Source: Mycobacterium sp. 1554424.7 (GTDB lineage: Bacteria; Actinomycetota; Actinomycetes; Mycobacteriales; Mycobacteriaceae). Taken from it: a stretch of DNA of 64,000 nt. Below are positions 1-8,630 of this stretch, piece by piece. Within the stretch, counting starts at the first letter, position 1. Each line of letters starts with the position of its first letter. The stretch lies in NCBI RefSeq assembly GCF_001665295.1, contig NZ_LZSE01000044.1, positions 1-64,000 of the forward strand, in the 5' to 3' direction. A program made the position numbers and the translations under genes. The notes beneath the pieces were generated by a model. That model was not told the origin of the DNA. It saw nothing but the letters and a program-made list of their open reading frames with translations, and searched no databases.

Positions 1-38
1 ATCGAGAAGGCGTTGCCGCCGTTGCCGCCGTTGCCGCC
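1..38. repeat. Left arm of a 38-bp perfect inverted repeat
   Basis: Bases 1-38 are the exact reverse complement of 979-1016. Both encode GGNGGNGGNAFS on their own sense strand. The match includes 14 non-repeat bases (AACGCCTTCTCGAT), so it is more than generic PGRS similarity. Confidence 0.85.
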
Positions 39-344
39 CCTGATGGCGGCCCCGCCGTTACCCCCGGCCGCACCGGCCCCGCCGATGCCGCCGGCGCCCC
101 CGTTGCCGAAGATCCCGGCCTGCCCTCCGTTGCCGCCGGCCACACCGGCGATGGTGGAGTCCCAGCCTTTGCCGCCATTGCCGAGCAACAGGCCGGCGTT
201 CTGGCCATTCGGGCTGGCCTGCGTCCCATCGGCCCCATCGAAAAACAGCGGGGCCCCGACCAGCTGCTGGCTGGTCTGGTTCAACTCGTACATGACGGTG
301 CCCAGGACGTCCGTCCTGGGCGGCGGGGTCGGGGCATCGCTCAC
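1..344 (-). CDS. PGRS-type protein, 5' fragment running off the window
   Basis: On the minus strand a frame open from GTG 344 (or ATG 293) to the window edge reads VSDAPTPPPRTDVLGTVMYE, then NQTSQQLVGAPLFFDGADGT, then NAGLLLGNGGKGWDSTIAGV, before breaking into GGNGG-type repeats. The order of a short unique stretch, an LLxGNGG motif and Gly-Asn/Gly-Ala repeats is what follows the PE domain in mycobacterial PE_PGRS proteins. No PE domain lies on either strand here. The frame has no strong ribosome-binding site, and its 5' end lies opposite plus-strand PGRS sequence. It may be the N-terminal part of a gene whose C-terminal part is the plus-strand frame 292-1107, separated by an inversion. Function unknown; PGRS proteins are usually at the cell surface. 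Confidence 0.4.
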   Translation of the reverse strand, partial: MSDAPTPPPRTDVLGTVMYELNQTSQQLVGAPLFFDGADGTQASPNGQNAGLLLGNGGKGWDSTIAGVAGGNGGQAGIFGNGGAGGIGGAGAAGGNGGAAIRGGNGGNGGNAFS

Positions 345-1107
345 CTCCGGGATCAACGGTGGCAACGGCGGGGCCGGCGGGCCCGGTGGATTCCTGTCGG
401 GTGTCGGTGGTGTCGGTGGGGCCGGCGGGAACGCAACCGATGCGACCGGCGGCACCGGGGGAGCCGGCGGCAACACGGGCTTCCTCGGGGGCGCCGAATT
501 GGGCGTCGGCGTTCCGCAGGGCGGCACGGGCGGGGCCGGCGGCATGAGCCTCACCGGCCAGGGCGGCGACGGTGGGGCCGGCGGAGCCGGCTTTGCGCTG
601 GGCGGCACCGGCGGGGCCGGCGGCCAGGGCGCCAGCGGCGGCAACGGCGGCGCGGGCGGCGTCGCGTTCAACCTGGGGTGGGGAAGCGCCATCGGCGGCA
701 CCGGCGGCGCGGGTGGCATCGGCACGGTCGGCGCCGGCGGGAACGGCGGCCACGGCGGCGGCGCGATCATGGGGCCGTACAACTTCACCGTCGACACCTT
801 CAACGGCCTGGCGATCTACCCGCCCGACTGGGGTACCGCGACCGGCGGGCTCGGCGGCACCGGTGGCTTCGGCGTCACGGTCGGTGGTACCGGCGGGACC
901 GGCGGCACCGCGCAAAACTACTTGGCGACGGGACATTCCATCGGCGGCACCGGCGGGACCGGCGGTGGCGGCGCCATCGGCGGCAACGGCGGCAACGGCG
1001 GCAACGCCTTCTCGATCACCGCGGGCAATACCACCGTTGGGACCGGCGGCGCGGCCGGCGGGACCGGCGGGACCCCCGGCAATCCCGGGCAGGTCGTCAC
1101 GCCGTAG
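292..1107 (+). CDS. PGRS-type glycine-rich repeat protein, C-terminal part
   Basis: The plus-strand frame is built almost entirely of GGxGGxGG repeats (GGNGGAGG, GGTGGAGG) broken by short non-repeat inserts such as YNFTVDTFNGLAIYPPDWG, and it ends in GNPGQVVTP. This is the composition of PGRS domains of slow-growing mycobacteria. There is no PE domain and no convincing start: the frame stays open to the window's left edge, but there it is antisense to PGRS codons of the minus-strand fragment. ATG 292 shares its CATG with the ATG of the opposite fragment. It lies 48 bases before bioF, where H37Rv has bioA. It could be a truncated gene, half of an inverted gene, or an assembly fold-back. Confidence 0.45.
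   Translation: MTVPRTSVLGGGVGASLTSGINGGNGGAGGPGGFLSGVGGVGGAGGNATDATGGTGGAGGNTGFLGGAELGVGVPQGGTGGAGGMSLTGQGGDGGAGGAGFALGGTGGAGGQGASGGNGGAGGVAFNLGWGSAIGGTGGAGGIGTVGAGGNGGHGGGAIMGPYNFTVDTFNGLAIYPPDWGTATGGLGGTGGFGVTVGGTGGTGGTAQNYLATGHSIGGTGGTGGGGAIGGNGGNGGNAFSITAGNTTVGTGGAAGGTGGTPGNPGQVVTP
301..320. repeat. Palindrome at the PGRS strand switch
   Basis: CCCAGGACG at 301-309 and CGTCCTGGG at 312-320 are perfect 9-bp inverted arms separated by TC. Left of this point PGRS codons read on the minus strand; right of it they read on the plus strand. Confidence 0.8.
979..1016. repeat. Right arm of the 38-bp perfect inverted repeat
   Basis: Exact reverse complement of bases 1-38. Inverted copies of this kind can support inversion by homologous recombination or cause assembly fold-backs. 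Confidence 0.85.
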
Positions 1108-1141
1108 CGAGGCTCGGCGACCGGCGGGGTCGCCCCCCTCG

Positions 1142-1147
1142 TAGGCT
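1142..1147 (+). promoter_or_regulatory. Candidate -10 box of bioF
   Basis: TAGGCT fits the mycobacterial TANNNT -10 pattern and lies 8 bases before the bioF ATG, so the transcript may be leaderless. No Shine-Dalgarno sequence is seen before this ATG. A private promoter fits with bioF not following bioA here. Confidence 0.4.
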
Positions 1148-1155
1148 GGACGCCC

Positions 1156-2316
1156 ATGAACGCCTTCCCGCGGGCACCGATCGAGGTATCACCGCTGGCC
1201 TGGCTGGACGAGGTGGCCAGCCAGCGCCGGGAGGCCGGGCTGCGTCGCTCGCTGCGCCCGCGTCCCGCCGTCACGACCGAGCTCGACCTGGCGTCCAACG
1301 ACTACCTCGGGCTGTCCCAGCACCCCGACGTGATCGACGGCGGCGTCGCGGCGCTGCGCATGTGGGGCGCCGGCGCCACCGGCTCTCGGCTGGTCACCGG
1401 CGACACCGACCTGCATCAGGAATTCGAGTCCGAGCTCGCGGCGTTCGTCGGCGCCGAGTCGGGCCTGCTGTTCTCCTCCGGTTACACCGCCAACCTGGGG
1501 GCCGTCGTCGGCCTGTCGGGCCCCGGTTCGCTGCTCGTCTCCGACGCCCTTTCGCACGCCTCGCTGGTGGACGCCTGCCGGCTGTCGCGCGCCCGGGTGC
1601 GGGTGACGCCGCACCGCGACGTGGCGGCCGTGGACGCGGCCCTGGGTGCCCGCGACGAGGAACGCGCCGTCGTCATCACCGACTCCGTCTTCAGCGCCGA
1701 CGGCTCGCTGGCGCCCGTGCGCGAACTGCACGACGTGTGCCGCCGCCATCGCGCGCTGCTCATCGTCGACGAGGCGCACGGCCTCGGGGTGCGCGGCGGC
1801 GGGCGCGGGCTGCTGCACGAGCTCGGGCTCGCCGGCGCGCCGGACATCGTGATGACCACGACGCTGTCCAAGGCGCTCGGCAGCCAGGGCGGGGTGGTGC
1901 TCGGGCCGGCGACGGTGCGCGCCCACCTGATCGACTCGGCCCGGCCGTTCATCTTCGACACCGGCCTGGCCCCGGCGGCGGTGGGCGCCGCGCGGGCCGC
2001 ACTGCGCGTCGTGCTGGCCGAGCCGTGGCGGCCGGACGCGGTGCTGACGCATGCCCGGTTCCTCGCCGAGACGTGCGACGTGCCCGAAGAGCCGAAATCC
2101 GCTGTGGTGTCGGTGATCCTGGGTGACCCGGAGGTGGCGCTGGCCGCCGCGACCGCCTGCCTGGACGCCGGGGTGAAGGTGGGCTGCTTCCGGCCGCCGA
2201 CCGTGCCAGCCGGGACCTCGCGGCTGCGGCTGTCCGCGCGGGCGTCGCTGGACGCCGACGACCTCGAGCTCGCGCGTCGGGTGCTCACGGATGTGCTCGC
2301 CGTGACGCGCCGTTGA
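1156..2316 (+). CDS. bioF: 8-amino-7-oxononanoate synthase
   Basis: PLP enzyme that condenses pimeloyl-thioester with alanine to give 8-amino-7-oxononanoate (KAPA), the first ring-forming step of biotin synthesis; cytoplasmic. The 386 residues equal the length of mycobacterial BioF1. Family marks include [14 protein letters not shown] near residue 43, [14 protein letters not shown] near 110, the DEAHGLG motif, and [13 protein letters not shown], which holds the PLP-binding lysine. Unlike H37Rv, no bioA precedes it in this window; a PGRS sequence is there instead. The stop overlaps the bioD start (TTGA), so the two are translationally coupled. Close to certain by sequence. Confidence 0.95.
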   Translation: MNAFPRAPIEVSPLAWLDEVASQRREAGLRRSLRPRPAVTTELDLASNDYLGLSQHPDVIDGGVAALRMWGAGATGSRLVTGDTDLHQEFESELAAFVGAESGLLFSSGYTANLGAVVGLSGPGSLLVSDALSHASLVDACRLSRARVRVTPHRDVAAVDAALGARDEERAVVITDSVFSADGSLAPVRELHDVCRRHRALLIVDEAHGLGVRGGGRGLLHELGLAGAPDIVMTTTLSKALGSQGGVVLGPATVRAHLIDSARPFIFDTGLAPAAVGAARAALRVVLAEPWRPDAVLTHARFLAETCDVPEEPKSAVVSVILGDPEVALAAATACLDAGVKVGCFRPPTVPAGTSRLRLSARASLDADDLELARRVLTDVLAVTRR

Positions 2317-2987
2317 CCGTTCTGTTCGTCACCGGCACCGGCACCGGGGTGGGCAAGACGGTCGTCACCGCGGCGCTTGCGTGCCACGCCCGGCAGGCCG
2401 GCATCGACGTGGCGGTGTGCAAACCGGTCCAGACCGGCACCGACGTCGGCGACGACGACCTGGCCGAGGTGGGCCGGCTGGCCGGGGTGACGGAACTGGC
2501 CGGGCTGGCGAGGTACCCGTTGCCGCTGGCGCCTGCCGCCGCGGCGGAGGAGGCGGGGCGGTCGCTGCCCGCCCGCGAGGAGGTCGTGCGGGTAATCCGC
2601 GGCCTGGACCGCCCCGGCCGGTTGACATTGGTCGAAGGCGCCGGCGGCCTGCTGGTCGAACTCGCCGGCGGCGGCGTGACCGTGCGCGACCTCGCCGTGG
2701 CGTTGGGCGCCGCGGCGCTGGTCGTGGTCACCGCGGAGCTGGGCACCCTCAACCACACCGCGCTGACCCTGGAAGCCCTTGCCGCTCAAGGAGTTCCGTG
2801 CGAAGGGTTGGTGATCGGCAGCTGGCCGGCGCGCCCCGGCCTGGTGGAGACGTCGAACCGGTCGGCGCTGGACGGGCTGGCCCCGGTGCGGGCCGCGCTG
2901 CCCGCCGGCGCGGCGTCCCTGCCGGACTTCGCGGCCACGAGCGCCGGAGCGTTCGACCGCGACTGGGTGAGCGCGCTGGTGCGCTGA
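2313..2987 (+). CDS. bioD: Dethiobiotin synthetase
   Basis: ATP-dependent carboxylase that closes the ureido ring, converting 7,8-diaminopelargonate and CO2 to dethiobiotin. The N-terminus [17 protein letters not shown] carries the P-loop (GTGVGKT), followed by [10 protein letters not shown], the substrate-binding segment of the BioD family. [11 protein letters not shown] further on is the second conserved block. The 224-residue length is typical. The start is TTG 2313, inside the bioF stop, giving a four-base overlap. The next gene begins on its last base. Clear member of the bio operon. Confidence 0.94.
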   Translation: MTVLFVTGTGTGVGKTVVTAALACHARQAGIDVAVCKPVQTGTDVGDDDLAEVGRLAGVTELAGLARYPLPLAPAAAAEEAGRSLPAREEVVRVIRGLDRPGRLTLVEGAGGLLVELAGGGVTVRDLAVALGAAALVVVTAELGTLNHTALTLEALAAQGVPCEGLVIGSWPARPGLVETSNRSALDGLAPVRAALPAGAASLPDFAATSAGAFDRDWVSALVR

Positions 2988-3493
2988 TGGTCCATTCCAT
3001 CGAGCTGGTCTTCGATCCCGATACCGAGGCGGCGATCCGTCGCATCTGGGAGGACCTGGCCGGCGCCGGGATCCCCAGCCAGGCCCCGGCCAGCCGGCCG
3101 CACGTGACGCTGGCCGTCGCCGAACGTATCGATCCGCAGGTCGACGCGCTGCTAAGTCCTGCCGCGCAACGACTTCCGCTGCAGGCGGCGATCGGCGCGC
3201 CCGTTCTGTTCGGCCGGGCCAACGTAGTCTTCGCCCGCCTCATCGTGCCGACGAGCGAACTGCTGGCCCTGCACGCAGAGGTGCACCGGCTATGCGGTCC
3301 GCACCTGCAGCCCGCGCCGATGGCCAACAGCCTGCCCGGCCAATGGATCGGGCACATCACGCTGGCCCGCCGCGTCGGCGGGCACCAACTCGGCCGGGCG
3401 CTGCGCATCGCGGGCAGGCCGTCGCAGCTCGACGGCCGCTTCGCCGGCCTGCGCCGCTGGGACGGCGGCAAGAAGGCCGAGCACCCGATCTAG
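2987..3493 (+). CDS. 2H phosphoesterase (2'-5' RNA ligase-like) family protein
   Basis: Small cytoplasmic protein of 168 residues with two HxT motifs, HVTLAV near residue 38 and HITLAR near 121. This spacing defines the 2H phosphoesterase fold (2'-5' RNA ligases, cyclic phosphodiesterases). It matches the position of Rv1571 after bioD. The ATG at 2987 overlaps the bioD stop by one base (TGATG), so it is co-translated with the biotin genes. Substrate unknown; catalysis on a 2',3'-cyclic phosphate or a 2'-5' bond is the family expectation, not shown here. The shared operon hints at a link to biotin or nucleotide-ester metabolism, which remains inference. Confidence 0.8.
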   Translation: MVHSIELVFDPDTEAAIRRIWEDLAGAGIPSQAPASRPHVTLAVAERIDPQVDALLSPAAQRLPLQAAIGAPVLFGRANVVFARLIVPTSELLALHAEVHRLCGPHLQPAPMANSLPGQWIGHITLARRVGGHQLGRALRIAGRPSQLDGRFAGLRRWDGGKKAEHPI

Positions 3494-3503
3494 GGGTTAG
3501 GTG

Positions 3504-3603
3504 TGTGCGTGTGAGTCCTGGGCTTTGCGTGTGAAGCCAGGGCGGAAAAATCGCCCAGATCTCGCCGTACACTCACACCGAAAGCCGTGGGCTCACACGG
3601 CTA
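3504..3603. repeat. Intergenic GTGTG/CACAC repeat, copy A
   Basis: About 100 bases between convergent genes. Marks in order: GTGTGAGTCCTGGGCTTTGC, GTGTGAAGCCAGGGCGG, AAAAATCGCCC, CACTCACACCGAAAGCCGTG and GGCTCACACGG. The GTGTGA and TCACAC ends form imperfect inverted termini, and GGGCG-N7-CGCCC forms a central hairpin. Copy B is an inverted, closely similar copy. It may act as a bidirectional terminator. Confidence 0.75.
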
Positions 3604-4965
3604 GCCGCCGAACAGCAGGTACAGCCCGGTGAACGTGTAGCTCACCATGACCAGCATCATGGTGAGCTGGCCCGTGAGCTGGTGGCCGGCCGGCAGCAAC
3701 CGCAGGGCTCGGTCGTGCGCGGCGATCACCGCGAGGATGTGCCCGGTCACCACGGACGCCACCTTGATCCCGGCGAGCACCGGGGGATGGGCCGACAGCA
3801 CGTAGGAAACGTGAAAATGCGCCAGCCCCAACAGGTTCCAGCCGCGGCCGAACGGATCGGCCAGCGCGAACACGGCCTGCTGGCCGCGCTCGACGAGATA
3901 GGACAGGTAGTGGGCGAAGATGTAGCCCACCACGATCGGAATCAGCGAATGCGCCATCCGGCCGGGCAGGGCGCGGCGCTGCTCGGCGTCGACACCGCCG
4001 GTGGCCCGCGCGGCGAGCGAAAACGTCACCGCCACAACGGAAATGAACACGATCAGCCCCGCGGTGCGCAGCACCGCAGAAGACAGCGTCGGCGGCAGGC
4101 CGAAGCTGCGCGAGATGTCGTCGGCGAACGCCCGCCACGTGGGCGACGACGAGAAACTGTCGAAGGCCGTCGACCCGAGCAGCACCGCCAGCAGAACCAC
4201 CACGCCCGGGCGGACGGGCAGCGACGGCAGGTGATCGAGCGGGTTGCCGATCACGATCTTGCCGGTGGCGGGGTTGCGGCGAAACGCGCAGAGGCGCGAC
4301 ACCGCCATGCTGTACACGCCGAACGGGTCGGCCCGGGCCAGCCAGCGCTGCCCGCACAGCCACGCCCCGACCAGCATCAGCGCGGCGTAGATCGCCAGCC
4401 ACGCCCGGACCAACGGCAGCGACGCCGAGTTCGGGCTGGCCAGCTCCATCCACACGAAGGCGAACAGGCCCAGCGCCGCCGGGCGATAGCCCCAGCGCTC
4501 GGGGTAGGACCACCGCGGCCGGCCGAGTCGCGCCGGCGCCGAGCGCCGCAGCAGCACATACACCGTGCGCATCGGGGAGAGCACCCGCCAGACCGGTCCG
4601 AACAGCAGCGACAGCGCCACCAACCCGACCCACAGCAGCACGTAGAACGCGCCGAGCAGCGGGTTGGACTCCGACTGGGGGCCCCAGACCCCGGCCAGCA
4701 CGACCCACACCGCGAACGCCAGCGCCAGCCCGGCGGCTGTCCAGCGCGTCGCCCGGGCGTCGACGAAGGAGGTCAGCGCCGACGGCAACGGCCGGCCGGG
4801 CTTGTCCGGGTCAAACCGCGGCCGCCGCCACGCGAACGCGACCAACGCGAAGGTGAACGTCAGGGCCCACGCCGCCCCGACCATCGCGTACAGGTACGGG
4901 ACCGGAAGGTCGCCCGACCCGCCCAGGCCGTGCGCCAGCACCGCCGTGGTGCCGCCGGCGCTCAC
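3601..4965 (-). CDS. Polytopic membrane protein, His-rich C-terminus
   Basis: A 454-residue protein with about ten to twelve hydrophobic segments. The C-terminal third is rich in histidine within or beside membrane helices (FAHYLSYLV, LAHFHVSYVLSAHPP, VTGHILAVIAAHDRAL), which suggests metal or haem ligands. Conserved-looking blocks include LFGPVWRVLSPMRTVYVLL and ARADPFGVYSMAVSRL. The GTG start at 4965 overlaps the stop of the cupredoxin-like lipoprotein gene by four bases, so the products probably act together in the envelope. From memory, proteins of this shape are sometimes labelled fenitrothion hydrolase-like; I would not rely on that name. Last gene of a four-gene operon. Function not known. 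Confidence 0.7.
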   Translation of the reverse strand: MSAGGTTAVLAHGLGGSGDLPVPYLYAMVGAAWALTFTFALVAFAWRRPRFDPDKPGRPLPSALTSFVDARATRWTAAGLALAFAVWVVLAGVWGPQSESNPLLGAFYVLLWVGLVALSLLFGPVWRVLSPMRTVYVLLRRSAPARLGRPRWSYPERWGYRPAALGLFAFVWMELASPNSASLPLVRAWLAIYAALMLVGAWLCGQRWLARADPFGVYSMAVSRLCAFRRNPATGKIVIGNPLDHLPSLPVRPGVVVLLAVLLGSTAFDSFSSSPTWRAFADDISRSFGLPPTLSSAVLRTAGLIVFISVVAVTFSLAARATGGVDAEQRRALPGRMAHSLIPIVVGYIFAHYLSYLVERGQQAVFALADPFGRGWNLLGLAHFHVSYVLSAHPPVLAGIKVASVVTGHILAVIAAHDRALRLLPAGHQLTGQLTMMLVMVSYTFTGLYLLFGG

Positions 4966-5327
4966 GGCTGGACTTGGATGGTCGCGATCGTGCGGTCCAG
5001 GTGATGCAGCTCGACCTCGACGTTGCCGGGGACGTCGACGCTGAACTGGAAGGTTTGGTTGGGCGCGGCCGCGATCGGGAACTTGTGATCGGGCGTCGAG
5101 TGCACGTGCAGCTCGTCGGTGGCGTCGCTGGTGACCCGGAAGGTGATCTGCTGGTGCACCTTGGCCGCCACGGTGGCGTTGGTGGGCGTGACCTGTCCCT
5201 TGGCGATGGCGACGTCGACGACCGGGGCCGCGGCGGGGGACTGGGGCTGCGAACCGCCGCAGGCGACCAGCGCCCACGTCAGCGCGGCCGCCCACGCTGC
5301 GACGAGGGCCCTGCGAACCGTCGCCAC
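4962..5327 (-). CDS. Cupredoxin-like lipoprotein
   Basis: A 121-residue precursor. Residues 1-22 are a signal peptide ending in the lipobox LVAC with Cys23, so it should be lipidated and face the cell wall. The mature part is a single small beta domain with a His cluster (DELHVHSTPDHKF, His74, 76, 81) and EVELHHLDRTIATIQVQP at the C-terminus. That layout resembles EfeO-type cupredoxin-like domains, with His rather than Cys as likely metal ligands. The GTG start at 5327 overlaps the upstream gene's stop (TAGTG). It sits between two polytopic membrane proteins, suggesting a periplasmic metal or redox partner. Metal identity cannot be read from sequence. Confidence 0.75.
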   Translation of the reverse strand: MATVRRALVAAWAAALTWALVACGGSQPQSPAAAPVVDVAIAKGQVTPTNATVAAKVHQQITFRVTSDATDELHVHSTPDHKFPIAAAPNQTFQFSVDVPGNVEVELHHLDRTIATIQVQP

Positions 5328-7165
5328 TACGCCGCCCGCGGAGCCCCGGGCAGGGGCTGCTTCTCCTCGACCGGTTCCGGCGCGCCCTCGGCGTAGCCGA
5401 GGCGACCCGCGCCCCACGTCAAGGCGGAGATCACCATCAGCGTCAGGAAGAGCACGACAATCCCGCCCGCGGTGAACAGCCAGGCCGGCGCGCTCTGATC
5501 GCGTTCGCGCTGCAGGATGGTGACCTCCAGGACGAACGGCCGCACGCTTTGCGCCAGCGCGGGGACCTCGGGCGCCGGGATGGCGTCGTCCGCCGGCTCC
5601 CAGATCGGCACGGCCGTCATCGTGCGGCCGTCCTGGACCCGAAGCAGCGTCTTCCAATCTCCCCACACCGGGACCGGCTGGGTGGACCGGTAGTGCCCCG
5701 GACCCACCTTGGCGAGCCGGTCGATCATCAAGCCGCGGTTGTTATGCATCCGCCCCTGCCAGGACAGGATCGTCAGCCAGTCCGGATGGTCGCTGAGGAA
5801 CGGCGGCGTTAGCTGTACGTCCGCTGACACCATGCGCTGTCCGGGTTGGCTGGGCAGGTCCGTCAGCGTGACCGTGGCGGTGTTCTGCCGCGGCACCAGG
5901 ATGTGCAACCCGTTGGCCACCGCGCCGCCGATCACCAGCACGGTGAGCGCCACGGCCGCGATGCCGACCTTGCGGCCGGGGAGGCGCTGTCCCGTCAGCA
6001 CCATGCCGAACAGCGCCCCGCAGACGCCGGTGAGCACCGCCACGGGCACCGACATCGCCAGCGCCTCGCCCCACATCCTCGCCGGCCACGGGTAGTGGTA
6101 CACGGCGCCGATCCACAGCGATTCCAGCCACAGCCCGACGGTCCCGACGGCGAGGCCGGAGACGGCGCCAAAGGCGATGGGGCGCTTCAGCAGTGGGGTC
6201 AGCGCCACCAGCTCGACGACGAGCGCCGGACCCAGGTACAGGGGGAACCAGTTGATCGGCGCGCCCAGGACGGGTCCGACCAGCAGCGCCACCCCGCCCC
6301 GCAGCGCGATGGCGAACAGTGCCCCGATGACCGCGCCGCCGCGCCCCATCGCAATGCGGGCGACCACCGCCGCCAGCGCGGCCGCCGCCGCGATCAGCAT
6401 CGGCTGGAACACCAGCCGGAATTGCGGGACGCCGAAGTCGAACTCGATCTGGTAGACGGATAGGCCGATGAACAGGCCGCCGCAGGACAGGTAGCGCAGG
6501 AATTTGATGAACGGGCCGTGGAAGACCTCCGCGCCCTCGTGGGCCTCGCCCTCACGTTCCAGCATCAGCACCGCGAACAGCGAAAAGCAGGCGCCGCCGA
6601 TCATCATCAAATGTGTTGGGCCCCAGAGGGTTACGTCTTGCCCGAAGATGCGGTGCCAGATGTCGTCGAGCGGAAATCCGATCATCGCGTACAGCCCGCA
6701 GCCGGCCATCAGCACGCCGCCCACCGGGGCGTACCAGTTGCTGGTGATGCGCACCGCCGCCGGGCCGGGCTTGTCGTACGGCAGCACGACCGCCAACATG
6801 CCGCCGACGAAGATCCCGAACAGCCCGATGATGATGAAGTAGTGCGCCGGGTTGGCCAGGGGGCCCGGGTCGCGGCCGTTGCCGATGTGCCAGGAGACGT
6901 CCCAGATGAACCCGAACAGCGCGCAGATGATCGAGGTGGTGAACACCAGGACCGGCAGGGCCACCCAGTTGGGGCGGTGGAACTTTGCGCCCACCCGGTC
7001 CGCGACGCGGGTCAGCCACTCGATGCGACGGGTGCGATGTGCGTAACCGATCCACAGCATCGGCGCGCCGATCACCACGGCGGCGATCGACAACCCGATC
7101 ACCTGGTTGAGGCCCGCTCCGCGCGCCGGCGCCTCGGCCACAAAAGTGAGTTCCGCCGATTTCAT
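5327..7165 (-). CDS. Large membrane protein with duplicated D-x2-WH-x5-D-P-x-H motif
   Basis: A 612-residue protein with roughly twelve membrane segments, an extracytoplasmic domain of about 130 residues (roughly 430-570), a last helix and a short tail. Two copies of one motif occur exactly 78 residues apart: D89, W92-H93, D99, P106-x-H108 and D167, W170-H171, D177, P183-x-H185. Repeated His/Asp at helix ends suggests two metal or haem sites made by duplication. The soluble domain ([20 protein letters not shown]) is reminiscent of YtkA/FixH-type domains, which occur in copper handling; that link is inference. The start is ATG 7165, eight bases after GGAGG. First large gene of the operon; not recognised by name. 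Confidence 0.7.
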   Translation of the reverse strand: MKSAELTFVAEAPARGAGLNQVIGLSIAAVVIGAPMLWIGYAHRTRRIEWLTRVADRVGAKFHRPNWVALPVLVFTTSIICALFGFIWDVSWHIGNGRDPGPLANPAHYFIIIGLFGIFVGGMLAVVLPYDKPGPAAVRITSNWYAPVGGVLMAGCGLYAMIGFPLDDIWHRIFGQDVTLWGPTHLMMIGGACFSLFAVLMLEREGEAHEGAEVFHGPFIKFLRYLSCGGLFIGLSVYQIEFDFGVPQFRLVFQPMLIAAAAALAAVVARIAMGRGGAVIGALFAIALRGGVALLVGPVLGAPINWFPLYLGPALVVELVALTPLLKRPIAFGAVSGLAVGTVGLWLESLWIGAVYHYPWPARMWGEALAMSVPVAVLTGVCGALFGMVLTGQRLPGRKVGIAAVALTVLVIGGAVANGLHILVPRQNTATVTLTDLPSQPGQRMVSADVQLTPPFLSDHPDWLTILSWQGRMHNNRGLMIDRLAKVGPGHYRSTQPVPVWGDWKTLLRVQDGRTMTAVPIWEPADDAIPAPEVPALAQSVRPFVLEVTILQRERDQSAPAWLFTAGGIVVLFLTLMVISALTWGAGRLGYAEGAPEPVEEKQPLPGAPRAA

Positions 7166-7243
7166 CGTCAAACCCTCCTGCACCCCGGCCTAGCGAGCTG
7201 TGATGCAACTCGCAGGAACCGGAATGCCCCGATCGAGGGCTCG

Positions 7244-7432
7244 TCAATCACGCTTTTCGTCGGCCGGGTCGCTTTGCTGCTTCGCGTCCGTCCGGCCGGC
7301 GCGTCGATCTTTCAGCGCGACGTACAGGATCACCGCGACGACGACGACCGCCGGCAGGAAGGCCGGGATCGCCAGCAGCAGCATGTGGTGGGCGACGTAA
7401 ACGACCTGCGGATCGGCCTGGGGATAGGTCAC
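7244..7432 (-). CDS. Small single-pass membrane protein
   Basis: A 62-residue protein: a short N-terminus ([17 protein letters not shown]), one strong hydrophobic segment ([23 protein letters not shown]) and a charged cytoplasmic tail ([22 protein letters not shown]). It starts at GTG 7432 and is followed by the large membrane gene 78 bases on, so it is probably the first gene of the 3601-7432 operon. It could be a small subunit or assembly factor of the membrane complex. There is no recognisable family. Confidence 0.55.
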   Translation of the reverse strand: MTYPQADPQVVYVAHHMLLLAIPAFLPAVVVVAVILYVALKDRRAGRTDAKQQSDPADEKRD

Positions 7433-7484
7433 TGTCCAGACATACCCCGGCGGTGCCCATGTGCCTCGTTTTTTCAGGGGCCGT

Positions 7485-7500
7485 TACCCTACTTTGAACA
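7485..7500 (+). promoter_or_regulatory. Candidate bioB promoter and BioQ-like half-site
   Basis: TACCCT at 7485-7490 fits a mycobacterial -10 box. TGAACA at 7495-7500 would lie at the transcription start and resembles one half of the TGAAC-type palindrome bound by the biotin repressor BioQ; the second half is poor (CCGATTTA). Weak evidence. Confidence 0.3.
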
Positions 7501-7576
7501 CCGATTTATTCAGGCTGCCGCGACGACGTGGCAGGTGCGGGTGCGCGCGCACGCAAAAGATGCAGGGGAGTACCTG

Positions 7577-8617
7577 GTGACTCAAGCGGCAACTCGGCCG
7601 ACGACCGACGCCGACGACTCGAACAACGACATCCTCGCGGTGGCCCGCCGCCAGGTGCTCGACGGCGGCGAGGGCCTGACCCGCGACCAGGTGCTGCGGG
7701 TGCTGCAGCTGCCCGACGACCGGCTCGAGGAGCTACTCGCGCTGGCGCACGAGGTGCGGATGCGCTGGTGCGGCCCGGAGGTCGAGGTCGAGGGCATCAT
7801 CAGCCTCAAGACCGGCGGCTGCCCGGAGGATTGCCACTTCTGCTCGCAGTCGGGGCTGTTCTCGTCCCCGGTGCGCAGCGCCCGGCTGGACATCCCCAGC
7901 CTGGTCGAGGCGGCCAAGCAGACCGCCAAGTCGGGCGCCACCGAGTTCTGCATCGTGGCAGCGGTGCGCGGCCCCGACGAGCGGTTGATGGCGCAGGTCG
8001 CGGCCGGCATCGAGGCGATTCGCGACGAGGTGGAGATCAACATCGCCTGCTCGCTGGGGATGCTGAGCGCCGAGCAAGTGCAGCAGCTCGCGGCGATGGG
8101 AGTGCACCGCTACAACCACAACCTGGAGACCGCCCGCTCGTTCTTCCCCAATGTCGTGACGACCCACACCTGGGAAGAGCGCTGGGAGACGCTGTCCATG
8201 GTGCGCGACGCCGGCATGGAGGTGTGCTGCGGCGGCATCCTCGGCATGGGCGAAACGTGCGAGCAGCGCGCGGAATTCGCCGCCGACCTGGCCGAGCTCG
8301 GCCCCGACGAGGTGCCGCTGAACTTCCTCAACCCGCGGCCGGGCACCCCGTTCGGCGACCTGGAGGTGCTGCCGGTCAGCGAGGCGTTGAAGTCGGTCGC
8401 CGCCTTCCGGCTGGCGTTGCCGCGCACGATGCTGCGCTTTGCCGGCGGTCGCGAGATCACCCTGGGTGACCTGGGCGCCAAGCAGGGCATCCTGGGCGGC
8501 ATCAACGCGGTGATCGTCGGGAACTACCTGACCACGCTCGGGCGCCCCGCCGAGGCGGACCTGGAGCTGCTCGAGGATCTGCAGATGCCGATCAAGGCGC
8601 TCAACGCCAGCCTGTAA
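7577..8617 (+). CDS. bioB: Biotin synthase
   Basis: Radical SAM enzyme that inserts sulfur into dethiobiotin to make biotin. The 346 residues carry [14 protein letters not shown] with Cys82, Cys86 and Cys89 as the CxxxCxxC ligands of the SAM-binding 4Fe-4S cluster, and YNHNLETA and [10 protein letters not shown] from the BioB core. The start is GTG 7577, six bases after GGGGAG, giving MTQAATRP, as in the M. tuberculosis protein. bsaP follows 13 bases on. Mycobacterial BioB is reported to need the auxiliary protein BsaP, so the pair is a functional unit. Confidence 0.96.
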   Translation: MTQAATRPTTDADDSNNDILAVARRQVLDGGEGLTRDQVLRVLQLPDDRLEELLALAHEVRMRWCGPEVEVEGIISLKTGGCPEDCHFCSQSGLFSSPVRSARLDIPSLVEAAKQTAKSGATEFCIVAAVRGPDERLMAQVAAGIEAIRDEVEINIACSLGMLSAEQVQQLAAMGVHRYNHNLETARSFFPNVVTTHTWEERWETLSMVRDAGMEVCCGGILGMGETCEQRAEFAADLAELGPDEVPLNFLNPRPGTPFGDLEVLPVSEALKSVAAFRLALPRTMLRFAGGREITLGDLGAKQGILGGINAVIVGNYLTTLGRPAEADLELLEDLQMPIKALNASL

Positions 8618-8630
8618 GAGACTTAAGACC

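Noticed and set aside
2381-3493. 370-codon version of the 2H phosphoesterase
   Set aside because: The extra N-terminus is an Arg-rich shadow of bioD; ATG 2987 gives the family length and overlaps the bioD stop.
3504-3603. Insertion sequence remnant
   Set aside because: The repeat has inverted-like ends but no transposase and no clear target duplication, so it is listed only as a repeat.
6518-7576. Upstream extension of the bioB frame to 6518
   Set aside because: It is antisense to the membrane-protein operon; GTG 7577 has GGGGAG and the known BioB N-terminus.
3494-7576. phiRv1-like prophage between bioD and bioB
   Set aside because: No integrase, capsid or attachment site; the genes are membrane and lipoprotein genes with ordinary composition.
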